Positions 51,772 through 60,993 of a DNA stretch of 64,000 nt are shown one piece after another (the stretch's first letter is position 1; every line of letters begins with the position of its first letter). Both the position numbers and the translations under genes were made by a program. The stretch is from NCBI RefSeq assembly GCF_016863095.1, contig NZ_BOOF01000014.1:1-64000 (forward strand), given 5' to 3'. The notes below the pieces were generated by a model. It saw nothing but the letters and a program-made list of their open reading frames with translations. It was not told the DNA's origin and made no database searches. The stretch is from Microbispora siamensis (GTDB lineage Bacteria; Actinomycetota; Actinomycetes; Streptosporangiales; Streptosporangiaceae).

Positions 51772-52545
51772 GTGGGCTCTTCGTACGTTGTCACCGGGGG
51801 CGGGCGTGGCGTCGGACGTGCGCTCGTCGAACGGCTCCTCGGCGACGCGAACAGCGTCGTCGTGATCGAATTCGACCCGTCGGCGCTCGAGTGGACCCGC
51901 ACTCACCCGGCCGGTTCCCGGGTCATCGCGGTGGCCGGCGACGCCGCCGACGAGGCTGTCGCGGAGCGGGCCGCCGACCTGGCACAGGCGGCGGGCCCAC
52001 TCGCCGGCTGGGTCAACAACGCCGCCGTGTTCCGCGAGGCCTCGCTGGACATCCCGTCCGCGCGTGAGGTCCTGGACCTCATAGGGGCGAACTTCACTCC
52101 CGCGGTCGTCGGATGCACGACCGCGATCCGCCGCTTCCTGAGCGCGGGTGCGGGCGGGGCGATCGTCAACGTCTCCTCCCACCAGGCGCAGCGGCCGGTG
52201 CGTGGATCCCTGCCGTACGCGACGGCCAAGGCCGCCGTCGAAGGACTCACCCGGGCACTCGCCGTCGACTACGGACCGCGTGGCGTCCGGGTCAACGCCG
52301 TCGCCCTCGGCTCGATCAGCACCGAACGCTATGAGGCGTTCCTCAGTGGTCAGGAGCCCTCGGCGGCCTCACGCGTCGAGAACGAGATGGGCCTGCTGCA
52401 CCCGGTCGGCAGGGTGGGACGCCCGGAGGAAGTGGCCGCCGCCGTCGCCTACCTGCTGTCCGAGGACGCGAGTTTCATCAACGGCGCGATCGTCCCGATC
52501 GACGGGGGCCGGTCGGTGCTCGGACGCGACCCCGAAGAAGCCTGA
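51772..52545 (+). CDS. SDR-family oxidoreductase
   Basis: A 257-residue short-chain dehydrogenase. The Rossmann motif VTGGGRGVGRALVE is at residues 8-20, WVNNAA at about 83, and the catalytic Ser and Tyr-x-x-x-Lys in VNVSSHQ and LPYATAKAAVEG. The C-terminus FINGAIVPIDGGRS is typical of classical SDRs. It uses NAD(P)H; the substrate is unknown. It starts at GTG 51772. Confidence 0.88.
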   Translation: MGSSYVVTGGGRGVGRALVERLLGDANSVVVIEFDPSALEWTRTHPAGSRVIAVAGDAADEAVAERAADLAQAAGPLAGWVNNAAVFREASLDIPSAREVLDLIGANFTPAVVGCTTAIRRFLSAGAGGAIVNVSSHQAQRPVRGSLPYATAKAAVEGLTRALAVDYGPRGVRVNAVALGSISTERYEAFLSGQEPSAASRVENEMGLLHPVGRVGRPEEVAAAVAYLLSEDASFINGAIVPIDGGRSVLGRDPEEA

Positions 52546-52567
52546 AAGCCCCGCTCACCTACACCGA

Positions 52568-53224
52568 TCAGCGGCCGAGGCCGGCGTCGCGGGCGCGGAT
52601 GATCGCCTCCGTTCGGTCGGCGGCCTGGAGCTTGGTGAGCACCGCGTGCACATGGTTGCGTACAGTCTTCTGGGACAGGAACAGCCGCGCGGCGATCTGG
52701 CTGTTCGACAGGCCGGCGGCCACCAGGTCGAGCACCTCGTGTTCCCGGGCGGTCAGGGCCGGGAACGGCGAGACGCCGCCGCTCTGCGGCCTCGGGGCCA
52801 GGAAGTCGGCGATGCGCGAGGCGAGGACCGCACCGAACACGACGCCGCCGCCCGCCACCGTCGTGATCGCGCGTACGACCTCGTCCGGCTCGGCGCCCTT
52901 GAGCAGATAGCCGCGGGCACCGGCGCGGAGCGCGTCGAAGATGGTGCCGTCCTCCTCGGACATCGTGAGCACCACGACGCCGATCTCCGGGTGCTTCTCG
53001 AGGACGCGGCGGGTGGCCTCGATGCCGTCCATGTCGGGCATCTGAACGTCCATGACCACCACGTCGGGTTCTCGCTCGTCCACCTGGTGAAGGGCCTCGA
53101 CGCCGGTCGAGGCCGTCCCCGCGACCTCGACCTCGTCGATGCTGCTCAGCAGTGCCGCGAAGCCTTCACGGAACACCGGGTGGTCGTCCACCACGAGGAC
53201 CCTCACCGGCCGCTTACCGGTCAT
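52568..53224 (-). CDS. NarL/LuxR-family response regulator
   Basis: A 218-residue regulator. The receiver domain has the phospho-acceptor Asp in DVVVMDVQMPDMDG, with VLTMS and the Lys of LLKGAEP. The C-terminal LuxR HTH is LTAREHEVLDLVAAGLSNSQIA. Its start overlaps the kinase's end by eleven bases, so the two form one two-component operon. Targets are unknown. Confidence 0.92.
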   Translation of the reverse strand: MTGKRPVRVLVVDDHPVFREGFAALLSSIDEVEVAGTASTGVEALHQVDEREPDVVVMDVQMPDMDGIEATRRVLEKHPEIGVVVLTMSEEDGTIFDALRAGARGYLLKGAEPDEVVRAITTVAGGGVVFGAVLASRIADFLAPRPQSGGVSPFPALTAREHEVLDLVAAGLSNSQIAARLFLSQKTVRNHVHAVLTKLQAADRTEAIIRARDAGLGR

Positions 53225-55424
53225 CTCCCACCTTCCCTGTAGACGTGAGCACGGGCGGCTGCCCGGACGACGTGACGGGCAGCCGCGCCCGCACCCGCGT
53301 GCCGGCCGGTTCCGCGGAGGTCACGGTGCACGACCCGCCGAGTTCGGCGGCCCGTTCGCGCAACGACACCAGTCCCACACCCGCCACCGGCTCGGCGGCG
53401 AGGCCGACGCCGTCGTCGGTGATCACCACGTCGAGGTGCCCGCCTTCTACGTCGCGGGTGAGCGACACCACGCACTCGCCGGCCTGCGCGTGCCGGACCA
53501 CGTTGGTGATCGCCTCCGAGGCGATCCGGTACGCGGCGACCTCCACGGCGGCCGGCAGGCCGGTGAGGTCGCCTCGCTCCTCGACGCGTACGGTCAGTCC
53601 CGGGGCTCTCAGCCGCTCCGCCTGCTGGCGGATCGCCCCGACCAGGCCGACGTCGTCCAGCGCGGGCGGGCGCAGGCCGTGCACCAGCCGCCTCACTTCG
53701 GCGAGCATCCCGGTGAGCTCCTGACGAGCCAGGCCGAGGATCCGGTCGGCGTCCTCGTTCGACCGCCGCGCGGTGATCCGGGCGGTGTCGATCCGGGACG
53801 CGACCGCCGCCAGGGCCGGCCCGAGGCCGTCGTGGAGCTCGCGGCGCAGGCGGCGGCGCTCGTCCTCCACGGCCGACACGATGCCCTCACGGCTGCGCTG
53901 CAACTCCTCCGCGAGCCGTACGGCACGGGCCGCCGCGGCGGCCTGGCGGATCAGGTCGGCCAGCAGTCGTTCGTCACCGGCGGTGAGCCGGCGGCGGGCG
54001 GCCCGGCGCGGCAGCAACAGCCGCCCGATTATCTCCCCCCGATAGGTGATGGGGAGCGCCTGCGTCTCGGCGGGGCGCTCGCCGTCCTCGACGAGCAGCA
54101 CCTCGCCGCTGACCTGGGTGATCTCCACGCCGACGTAGGGCGTGCGGAAGGCCCGGGCCACCGTCCTGGCCAGCGTGACGAGTTGCGCCTCCGAGTCGTC
54201 GGTCCGCTCCAGCCTCTCGGCGAGCCCGGACATCACGTGGTAGGGATCGTCCCGATCGCCGACGATCCAGCGTCGCACCAGACGCCACAACCGGTGCCGG
54301 AGTTGCGCGTACAGGATGGCGACCGCGAAGACGGCGATGACCAGCCGCTCCCCCTCGTTCAGGCGCGGCCCGAGCAACCGGCCGGCGCCGCCCAGGACCA
54401 GCAGGTCGAGGACGAACGTCAGGGCGAGCAGGAGGCCGTACACGAGCGTCCCGCCGAGCAGCCGGTCGACGTCTACGAGATCCGGCCGCACGATCCCGAT
54501 CGCGACCGACGCGGAGGTGAGGATCACGGCGACGGTCAGGCCGACGGTGCCGAACCAGAGGGGCAGCAGCCGGAACGTGAGCATGACCAGGAGGTCGACC
54601 ACGGCCGCCCACAGCAGCCAGCGCATCCGGGCGCGGTCGACGCCGGTCACCGTACGGTAGCGCCGCACCACCACGACGAACGGCGTGACCAGGCTCAGCG
54701 GGAGGCTCAGCTGTGCCACCAGCAGCACACCGGTCCAGACGGCGTCCGGCAGCGGGAGATAGAGGGCCTCGAGGTTCAGCCTGCGCAGCGGCTCGGGCAG
54801 CGGGGTGGATTCCGCGGTCGCCTGGGCGATGGCGGACGGCGCCGCGACGAGGGCCAGCGGGAGCAGGCTCGTCAGCGCGAGGCTGAGCAGCGAGGCGACC
54901 CGCCACCGTCCGGTGGGCAGCTTCCCGTGCGGGAACAGCAGCAGCACCAGGGGGAGCAGCAGCACCAGGCCCGCTCCGAGCCGCTGGAAGACGATGAAGG
55001 CGGCGGACGCGCCGGGGAGCGCGGGATCACGCGTGGTGGCGTAGGCGAGCCACGACGACGCCACGCCGTCCAGCGCCCACCAGGCGCCGAAAGCCGACAT
55101 CAGGCGTCCGAGGAGATGGCGCGGACAACCGCGGAGCACCACCATGCCGGCCGCGGCCAGTGCGACACCCGCGATCGCGTCGACCACGCCCGGCTGCAGT
55201 TCGAGGATGGCGCGGTGGGCCTGTGGCACCCGCAGATCGAGCAGCGCCGCCACTGGTGTGGCGGTCACGGCGATCGCGAGGAGCACAGGCCCGAGGCTCA
55301 GGCGCGAAGGCCGACGAACCGTCACAATCTGCACCAGGAAAGTGTGCCTCAGCAGGTAGACGATGTCCCTAGGACACGGGTCCCCCCTGCGCTGGGACGC
55401 GAGAGAAGGCCGGAATCGGGACAC
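53214..55424 (-). CDS. Membrane sensor histidine kinase, NarL-cognate type
   Basis: A 736-residue sensor. Residues 35-340 carry ten or so hydrophobic helices in two blocks. A GAF-like linker follows (TPYVGVEITQVSGEVLLVED). The HisKA_3 motif is RRRLRRELHDGLGPALAAV, its His the phosphorylation site, and the HATPase has NVVRHAQAGECVV and DDGVGLAAEPVAGVGLVSLR. It passes phosphate to the coupled regulator. The start is uncertain; a GTG at 55334 would remove 30 residues. Confidence 0.9.
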   Translation of the reverse strand: MSRFRPSLASQRRGDPCPRDIVYLLRHTFLVQIVTVRRPSRLSLGPVLLAIAVTATPVAALLDLRVPQAHRAILELQPGVVDAIAGVALAAAGMVVLRGCPRHLLGRLMSAFGAWWALDGVASSWLAYATTRDPALPGASAAFIVFQRLGAGLVLLLPLVLLLFPHGKLPTGRWRVASLLSLALTSLLPLALVAAPSAIAQATAESTPLPEPLRRLNLEALYLPLPDAVWTGVLLVAQLSLPLSLVTPFVVVVRRYRTVTGVDRARMRWLLWAAVVDLLVMLTFRLLPLWFGTVGLTVAVILTSASVAIGIVRPDLVDVDRLLGGTLVYGLLLALTFVLDLLVLGGAGRLLGPRLNEGERLVIAVFAVAILYAQLRHRLWRLVRRWIVGDRDDPYHVMSGLAERLERTDDSEAQLVTLARTVARAFRTPYVGVEITQVSGEVLLVEDGERPAETQALPITYRGEIIGRLLLPRRAARRRLTAGDERLLADLIRQAAAAARAVRLAEELQRSREGIVSAVEDERRRLRRELHDGLGPALAAVASRIDTARITARRSNEDADRILGLARQELTGMLAEVRRLVHGLRPPALDDVGLVGAIRQQAERLRAPGLTVRVEERGDLTGLPAAVEVAAYRIASEAITNVVRHAQAGECVVSLTRDVEGGHLDVVITDDGVGLAAEPVAGVGLVSLRERAAELGGSCTVTSAEPAGTRVRARLPVTSSGQPPVLTSTGKVGDDR

Positions 55425-55520
55425 GATGCCCTGACCGTCTGGGTCGGTCGTTCATGAGGATCGTCCTCGTCGCCGCTTCCGACCTCACGAGTCGGCCGCC
55501 TCCCAGTCGAAGGAACAACG

Positions 55521-56171
55521 ATGACCGAGACCTCGTCCGTACACGCCCGGAGTCACACCGCCGGTGCGTCCTCCCCCGCGCCGCTCGCCGAGACGACCGT
55601 ACGCCGGCTGGCCCTGGGCCTTTCCACCGGCGCGCTGACCTGGTCGGCCGTCAGCTTCGTCTACGGCTTCGACCCCCAGGCCGAGACGGCACTCAAGATC
55701 ACAGATCTGGGTGGTCTGGCGTTCCAGCTCGGCGCCTGGTGCCTTCTCGCGATCATGGTCCGCACCCGTGCGACCGGCGTGAGCCGCGTGGCCCGCGCCA
55801 TGCTGCAGGTCGAGCGGGTGCTGCTGGCCCTGGCCATGGCGTGGAGCGTCTCCCACGCCTTCCTGCCCGCCGCGCGTGACAGCCTCTGGATGGGGATCCT
55901 CGACGCGTTCTGGCCGCTGTCGATGCTGGGCATGTTCGTGATCGGCGTCAAGGTCGCCATAAGCGGGCGGTGGCGCGGGGCGGCCCGCTTCTGGCCGCTC
56001 GTCGCAGAAAGCTGGGTGATCGTGACCCTCCCGACCATGGCGATCTTCGGCACGTCCGTGTCGGACGTCGTCGGCGCGGCCCACCTGCTCGTGGGGTACA
56101 CGACGCTCGGCCTCATCATCGCGTTCCGTCCCGAACTCGTACGCCGCGAGGACCTCACATTGGGGTCGTGA
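55521..56171 (+). CDS. Integral membrane protein, unknown
   Basis: A 216-residue protein with six hydrophobic segments, beginning about residue 30 (LALGLSTGALTWSAVSFVYG) and ending with LLVGYTTLGLIIAFRPE. No motif is recognised. The ATG follows GGAACAACG. Its last 17 bases overlap the convergent XRE regulator gene. It is divergent from the sensor kinase and could be a target of that system. Confidence 0.65.
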   Translation: MTETSSVHARSHTAGASSPAPLAETTVRRLALGLSTGALTWSAVSFVYGFDPQAETALKITDLGGLAFQLGAWCLLAIMVRTRATGVSRVARAMLQVERVLLALAMAWSVSHAFLPAARDSLWMGILDAFWPLSMLGMFVIGVKVAISGRWRGAARFWPLVAESWVIVTLPTMAIFGTSVSDVVGAAHLLVGYTTLGLIIAFRPELVRREDLTLGS

Positions 56172-57012
56172 CACCGGCGACGCGGGTGAGGTCGAGCTTG
56201 GTCTCGTCCTCGCTGCCGGGCACGGTCGTGTAGATGACGATCTTCAGATCGGTGTCCGAGTCGGAGAGCACGTCGCAGTCGACGGTGATCTCTCCGACCG
56301 CCGGGTGCCGGATCGTCTTGCGATCCTCGGCGTGGGTGCCGACGGCGCCGGAGTGCCATAACCGGGCGAATCGAGGGTTGCCGTCCAGCGTCCGGCGGAT
56401 CAGCCCGCTCAGGCGCGCGTCCTGGGGGTAACGGCCGGACGCGCGGCGCAGGTCGGCGACGATGGCCCGGTCGGTCGCCTCCGTGTTCTCCGAGACGACG
56501 GGCCATGCCGCGAGGCGCCCGCGATCGGACGGCACGGGAAAGCGCGAACGCACCAGATTCCGCTCCTCCGGCGCGAGCACGGAAGGGTCGCCGAGGAGCG
56601 CCGCCCAACCGCGGTTCCACCGCACCAGCCGCCAGTCGGCGGCGAACACGGCGACCGGCGCGTCGCCCAGCCGGGTGAGCACCCGCTGCATTCCGGGTGG
56701 GATGTGGTCGCTGATCAGGCCGTCCGGGGGCGGCTGCAGCCCGGCCAGCCGGTAGAGGTGGTCGCGCTCGGCGCGGCCGAGTTGCAGCGCCCGCGCCAGC
56801 GCGGCGGCGACCTGCGCCGACGGCGTGGTCGCCCGGCCCTGCTCCAGCCGTACGACGTAGTCCACCGAGACGCCCGCGAGATCGGCAAGCTCCTCGCGGC
56901 GCAGCCCGGCGGCACGGCGTACGCGACCGGCGGGCAGGCCGACAGCCGCGGGGGAGAGCCGGTCGCGCCAGGCGCGGATGGTCGCGCCGAGGCTCGTCTC
57001 GTCCGTCGTCAT
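56155..57012 (-). CDS. XRE regulator with MmyB-like ligand domain
   Basis: A 285-residue regulator. The HTH at 25-90 reads RREELADLAGVSVDYVVRLEQGR. The PAS-like MmyB domain begins about 105 (GDAPVAVFAADWRLVRWN) and ends near 270. These proteins bind fatty-acid-like ligands and usually repress a divergent SDR gene, which is exactly the neighbour here. The intervening gap holds a GGTA-N9-TACC repeat at about 57057-57073. Confidence 0.9.
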   Translation of the reverse strand: MTTDETSLGATIRAWRDRLSPAAVGLPAGRVRRAAGLRREELADLAGVSVDYVVRLEQGRATTPSAQVAAALARALQLGRAERDHLYRLAGLQPPPDGLISDHIPPGMQRVLTRLGDAPVAVFAADWRLVRWNRGWAALLGDPSVLAPEERNLVRSRFPVPSDRGRLAAWPVVSENTEATDRAIVADLRRASGRYPQDARLSGLIRRTLDGNPRFARLWHSGAVGTHAEDRKTIRHPAVGEITVDCDVLSDSDTDLKIVIYTTVPGSEDETKLDLTRVAGVTTPM

Positions 57013-57113
57013 GCGCCCATTCTGCGTCGGCGGCGAGACGCCAGGGTGGTACTGCCCGTCCTACCGGCGAGCTCTCCCTGGCTGCCCGCGCCCGGAAGGC
57101 CGACGCTCGAAGC

Positions 57114-57809
57114 ATGACCATCACCTTCATCACCGGGGCCAACAAGGGCCTCGGCTTCGAGACCGCCCGCCGCCTCGTCGACCTCGGCCACACCGTCGTC
57201 CTCGGCGCCCGGGACCCGGAACGCGGCCGGACGGCGGCCGACAAGCTCGGCGTACGCTTCGTGCGGATCGACGTCGCCGACGACGCGTCCGTCGCCGCCG
57301 CGGCGGCCGACGTCGCCGCGCACGAGGGCCGCGTCGACATCCTGATCAACAACGCCGGGATCCTCGGGCCGCGCGTGCCCGCCGACGAACTGACCGCGGA
57401 CCACGCTCTCGAGGTCTTCCAGACGAACGTCGTGGGCATCGTCCGCGTGACCAGCGCCTTCCTGCCCCTTCTCCGCGAGTCGGAGCACCCGGCGATCATC
57501 AATGTCAGCAGCGGTACGGGGTCGTTCGCGCTGACCCACGACCCCGAGCGGGTGGAGTCGACGGTCGTGGGGCCGCTGTACACGTCATCGAAGTCCGCGG
57601 TGACGATGCTCACGACGCAGTACGCGAAGGCGCTGCCGGGCATCCGGGTCAACGCCGCCGACCCCGGCTACACCGCGACCGACCTCAACGGGCACAGCGG
57701 CCACCAGACCGTGACGGAGGGGACCGACGCGATCGTGACGCTCGCGACCGAGGGAGCCGACGGCGGAACGGGCCGGTTCATCGACCGCTTCGGGCCCGTG
57801 CCCTGGTGA
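57114..57809 (+). CDS. SDR-family oxidoreductase controlled by MmyB-like regulator
   Basis: A 231-residue short-chain dehydrogenase: TGANKGLGFETAR at the N-terminus, NNAGILGP near residue 78, and YTSSKSAVTML with catalytic Tyr and Lys. The divergent XRE/MmyB gene is its likely repressor. The substrate is unknown. Confidence 0.9.
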   Translation: MTITFITGANKGLGFETARRLVDLGHTVVLGARDPERGRTAADKLGVRFVRIDVADDASVAAAAADVAAHEGRVDILINNAGILGPRVPADELTADHALEVFQTNVVGIVRVTSAFLPLLRESEHPAIINVSSGTGSFALTHDPERVESTVVGPLYTSSKSAVTMLTTQYAKALPGIRVNAADPGYTATDLNGHSGHQTVTEGTDAIVTLATEGADGGTGRFIDRFGPVPW

Positions 57810-57890
57810 CGGCGGGGCCGGAACCGGCGGTGCCGCCGGCCGGACGGGATCGTTTTGAGCCCGGTTGCGGGGGATGGCTACCGTTTCCCG

Positions 57891-58520
57891 GTGACCACCT
57901 TGCCTGACGTCCTCGCTCGTGCGGCCGATGGGCACCCGCCCGAGCCGGGTGCCGGGCCGACCGTCGTTCCGCAGCCGTCCGCACGTCATGCGGGGGTCAT
58001 CGCCTTCACCGCGCACAACGTGATCTTCGCCGATGTCGGCGAGGACTGGATCAGATCGCGGTTGCCTGACGACGATCTGTCGGCGCCGCTCAACCCGCCG
58101 TTCCTGCGAGACCTGGAAGAACGTACGGGACGCCGGGTCAACAACATCGACATGCTCGCCCTGGCCGCCCCCGCCGAAGGCCCCCCGCCCATCGAGCTGG
58201 TCGAAGTCACGGACGCCGCCCATCCGCGCGTCGAGCATGCCCACCGCTACCGCGACGACGTACGCGTCTGGACCTGCCCGGGAGGGCTCGTGCTCATCGG
58301 ACGGGGAGTGGGCGGGCGGTGGGAGGTCGCGCTCGAGGTCGAGCCGGCCGGCCGTGGGCGCGGCCTCGGCCGCACCCTCGCCCGTGCGGCCCGGCATCTC
58401 ACCCCGCACCCGCTCTGGGCGCAGATCGCCCCGGGCAACGCCGCGAGCGTACGGGCGTTCCTCGCCGCGGGCTACGTTCCGATCGGTGCCGAGGCACTCC
58501 TCGTCCCGCCCACCGTGTGA
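57891..58520 (+). CDS. GNAT-family N-acetyltransferase
   Basis: A protein of about 209 residues from GTG 57891. The acetyl-CoA site reads EVEPAGRGRGLGRTLARAAR (R/Q-x-x-G-x-G/A) and the terminal part APGNAASVRAFLAAGYVPIG is typical of the fold. The N-terminal 95 residues add a small extra domain. A start at 57855 would add twelve residues. The substrate is unknown. Confidence 0.8.
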   Translation: MTTLPDVLARAADGHPPEPGAGPTVVPQPSARHAGVIAFTAHNVIFADVGEDWIRSRLPDDDLSAPLNPPFLRDLEERTGRRVNNIDMLALAAPAEGPPPIELVEVTDAAHPRVEHAHRYRDDVRVWTCPGGLVLIGRGVGGRWEVALEVEPAGRGRGLGRTLARAARHLTPHPLWAQIAPGNAASVRAFLAAGYVPIGAEALLVPPTV

Positions 58521-58536
58521 GGGGGCAGGGCGTAGC

Positions 58537-58905
58537 TCAGGGCAGGGCGTCGCTCAGGCGGCGGCGGAGCCGGGGCTCGTGGGCGGGGTCCGTGTGGAGG
58601 GTCAGGGTCAGCCCGGCCTCGGCGGCGCTGGCGAGGACGGCCAGCAGAGTGGCGAACTGCCCGGGAGGCTCGGCGTCGAGCAGGTCCTCGGCGTGATCCA
58701 CGGCCAGGTGGACCGGCCCGACGTCGCGCAGGGAGTCGGTGAGGGCGTCCCAATTGCGGCCGAAGTACGCGGGAAGGCGCAGGACCCGTGCCACCTCGTC
58801 GAAGAAGGCGGCACGGGTCCGGCAGGCCCGCCCGTCGACGACCGCCGTGGCCGGATCGGTGGTCACCGTGAGCCACGGAGGCAGCGGACGCGCGGCGGAG
58901 GCCAT
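58537..58905 (-). CDS. Barstar-family RNase inhibitor
   Basis: A 122-residue protein with the barstar fold: TRAAFFDEVARVLRLPAYFGRNWDALTD and VHLAVDHAEDLL, including the acidic inhibitory face. It lies eight bases after the secreted RNase gene on the same strand. It should hold the RNase inactive before export. Confidence 0.88.
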   Translation of the reverse strand: MASAARPLPPWLTVTTDPATAVVDGRACRTRAAFFDEVARVLRLPAYFGRNWDALTDSLRDVGPVHLAVDHAEDLLDAEPPGQFATLLAVLASAAEAGLTLTLHTDPAHEPRLRRRLSDALP

Positions 58906-58913
58906 GAGAAGTC

Positions 58914-59327
58914 CTAGAGCCGGTAGAAGTCGGTGTAGTGGTTGGGCGAGAACCAGGTCACGCCGGTGCTGCGGTTGACGACGATCCGATACGCGTCACG
59001 CGAGGCGCCGCGCGCTCGGGAGTAGACGTCGTACTCGTAGTAGGTGGCGCCGCTGGGCAGCTGGCCCTCCCGGTTGTAGAAGCGCCCGCCGGTGTAGTTG
59101 TACTTGCCGTCCGGCCAGGAGTACCAGCCGCTGCTGGTGGGGTAGCCCTTCCCGGCCCAGATCGCGTTCGCCGAGCGGGCGTCGGCACAACGGGAGATTG
59201 TGCAGGAGCTGTAGACCGAGGCGTGGGCGGGGACGATGCCGGTCACTCCGGTGAGGGACACGATGGCGGCGATCACGACGGCGAGCCGTCCCGGCCAGGA
59301 CGGCCGGAAGCGTCGCGGAGTCTGCAC
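58914..59327 (-). CDS. Secreted barnase/RNase Sa-like ribonuclease
   Basis: A 137-residue RNase from GTG 59327 behind AAGGAGGTCTC. A signal peptide covers about 1-38. The catalytic residues are visible: Glu in TYYEYDVYSR, Arg in AYRIVVN and His in NHYTDFYRL. Two Cys near the mature N-terminus may form a disulfide. It is guanyl-specific by family. It is paired with barstar as a secreted RNase and its protector. Confidence 0.9.
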   Translation of the reverse strand: MQTPRRFRPSWPGRLAVVIAAIVSLTGVTGIVPAHASVYSSCTISRCADARSANAIWAGKGYPTSSGWYSWPDGKYNYTGGRFYNREGQLPSGATYYEYDVYSRARGASRDAYRIVVNRSTGVTWFSPNHYTDFYRL

Positions 59328-59480
59328 GAGACCTCCTTGTGGGGGCGAGGGGACAGACATTCGCCAGCATCACCTCGAAACCGGGACGAACCAAGGTGGA
59401 GATTGGTGAACTCCCGTCGTCTTTTTCCGTATGCCCCGGGGTGTGCGTGGTTCCCCCCTGGATCGACCCAGGATTGACGC

Positions 59481-60302
59481 ATGAGCGAAGCCGAGAACAG
59501 TACGTACGCGCCGGATCCGGTGACGAAGGCCGGTTATGTGCTGGAGTTCGAGGACACCTTCGACGGGGACAGGCTCGACGAGAGCCGCTGGATCCCGCGT
59601 TATCTGCCCCAATGGACCACGCGCGCCGCCTCTGCGGCCCGGTATCGCGTGGGCGACGGCTGCCTGCGCCTGCTGATCGAGGAGGACCAGTCGCCGTGGT
59701 CGCCGGAGATGGAGGGCCGACTGCGCGTGTCCTCGCTGCAGACAGGCGTGTTCTCCGGGCCGGTGGGCAGCGCCGTCGGCCAGCACGGGCGGGGCGGCCG
59801 GGCCGTCGTCCGCGAGGCCCAGGACGAGGCGCGGCTCTACACCCCGCACTTCGGCCTGATCGAGATGCGCGCCCGGGCCACCGACGACCCGCGCGCCATG
59901 GTCGCGCTGTGGATGATCGGCTTCGAGGACGCGCCCGAGCGGTCCGCGGAGATCTGCGTCTGCGAGATCTTCGGACGTGACGTACGGCCGGACGCGACGG
60001 CGGTCGGCATGGGCGTCCATCCGTTCGGCGACCCTGCGATCATCGAGGAGTTCGCCGCCGAGGTCCTCCCCATCGACGCGCGCGAGTTCCACGTGTACGC
60101 GGCCGAGTGGACCCCGGATCGGGTGACGTTCTTCGTGGACGGCCGCCAGGTCAAGACCGTCCGGCAGTCCCCGGACTATCCGATGCAGCTCATGCTCGGC
60201 ATCTACGAGTTTCCCGACGCCGAGGGGCCCGAGCGGGTGGGGCCGTACCCCAAGGAGTTCGTGGTCGATTACGTGAGGGGCTATCGGCCCGTGACAGGTT
60301 GA
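59481..60302 (+). CDS. GH16-type protein lacking the central catalytic Asp
   Basis: A 273-residue cytoplasmic-looking GH16 fold with no signal peptide. LEFEDTFDGDRLDESRW and SSLQTGVFSG are family-like. The active-site stretch reads AEICVCEIFG where GH16 enzymes have E-x-D-x-x-E, so the Asp is Cys while both Glu positions remain. FHVYAAEWTPDRVTFFVDG follows. It may act weakly, differently, or only bind sugar. Confidence 0.82.
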   Translation: MSEAENSTYAPDPVTKAGYVLEFEDTFDGDRLDESRWIPRYLPQWTTRAASAARYRVGDGCLRLLIEEDQSPWSPEMEGRLRVSSLQTGVFSGPVGSAVGQHGRGGRAVVREAQDEARLYTPHFGLIEMRARATDDPRAMVALWMIGFEDAPERSAEICVCEIFGRDVRPDATAVGMGVHPFGDPAIIEEFAAEVLPIDAREFHVYAAEWTPDRVTFFVDGRQVKTVRQSPDYPMQLMLGIYEFPDAEGPERVGPYPKEFVVDYVRGYRPVTG

Positions 60303-60329
60303 GCCGTACGAGAGGCGCGGCTGGTGGGT

Positions 60330-60413
60330 ATGAGGCATTTGAAGCGCTATGCCCGGATGGTCGAGGCCGATCAGCCGGTGCTCGGCCGTCCGGTGAAGGA
60401 TCGGGGGATCTGA
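60330..60413 (+). CDS. Possible 27-residue upstream peptide
   Basis: ATG 60330 opens MRHLKRYARMVEADQPVLGR... with its stop overlapping the DUF4142 ATG (TGATG). The coupling and reasonable codons suggest a translated leader; it could equally be a remnant. Confidence 0.3.
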   Translation: MRHLKRYARMVEADQPVLGRPVKDRGI

Positions 60414-60928
60414 TGCTGAGATGGCTCATCGTCCTGGTGGCGGCCGTGGTCGCGGCGCTGTCAGGGGTCACCGCGGGTTACGCGGCGCCGCCGGATGTCA
60501 GCGACCAGGACAAGGCATTCCTGATCGGTGCGCATCAGGACAACCTCGCGGAGATCCAGGGCGGACAGCTCGCCGAGCGGCAGGCCGGAAAGCAGTCGGT
60601 CAAGGACGCCGGCAGGAAGTTCGTGGAGGACCACACCTCCCTCGACGACCAGCTCAAGCGGGTGGCCGAGAAGCTGGGTGTGGACCTGCCGGGCAAGCCG
60701 AGCGAGGAGCAGCAGGCCGAACTGCGGCAGTTCGCCGCCAAGAGCGGCACCGCGTTCGACCGTGCGTGGATCGACGCGCAGGTCACGGATCACCGCAAGA
60801 CCCTGGTTTCCCTGGACAAGGAAGTCTCGAGCGGTTCTTCCCTGGAGGTGAAGAACCTGGCCCGGGACGCCAAACCGGTGGTCCAGGAGCATCTCAACCT
60901 GGTCGAGAGCATTCAGAGCGGTGAGTGA
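60413..60928 (+). CDS. DUF4142 protein, exported
   Basis: A 171-residue protein: signal peptide (1-24, ending GYAAP), then a four-helix ferritin-like DUF4142 domain with VSDQDKAFLIGAHQDNLAEIQ, KFVEDHTSLDDQL and ERQ/HRK repeats. It acts outside the membrane; proposed roles are stress and oxidative protection. An upstream peptide overlaps the start. Confidence 0.85.
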   Translation: MLRWLIVLVAAVVAALSGVTAGYAAPPDVSDQDKAFLIGAHQDNLAEIQGGQLAERQAGKQSVKDAGRKFVEDHTSLDDQLKRVAEKLGVDLPGKPSEEQQAELRQFAAKSGTAFDRAWIDAQVTDHRKTLVSLDKEVSSGSSLEVKNLARDAKPVVQEHLNLVESIQSGE

Positions 60929-60993
60929 CGACCGGTGCCGGCCGGGGCTGGGCCCCGGCCGGCACGTCCCCTCCACGTCCTCTCCCGGCGGGC

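Noticed and set aside
53139-55457. 772-codon plus-strand frame
   Set aside because: It lies opposite the sensor kinase and response regulator; composition is typical of GC-rich antisense.
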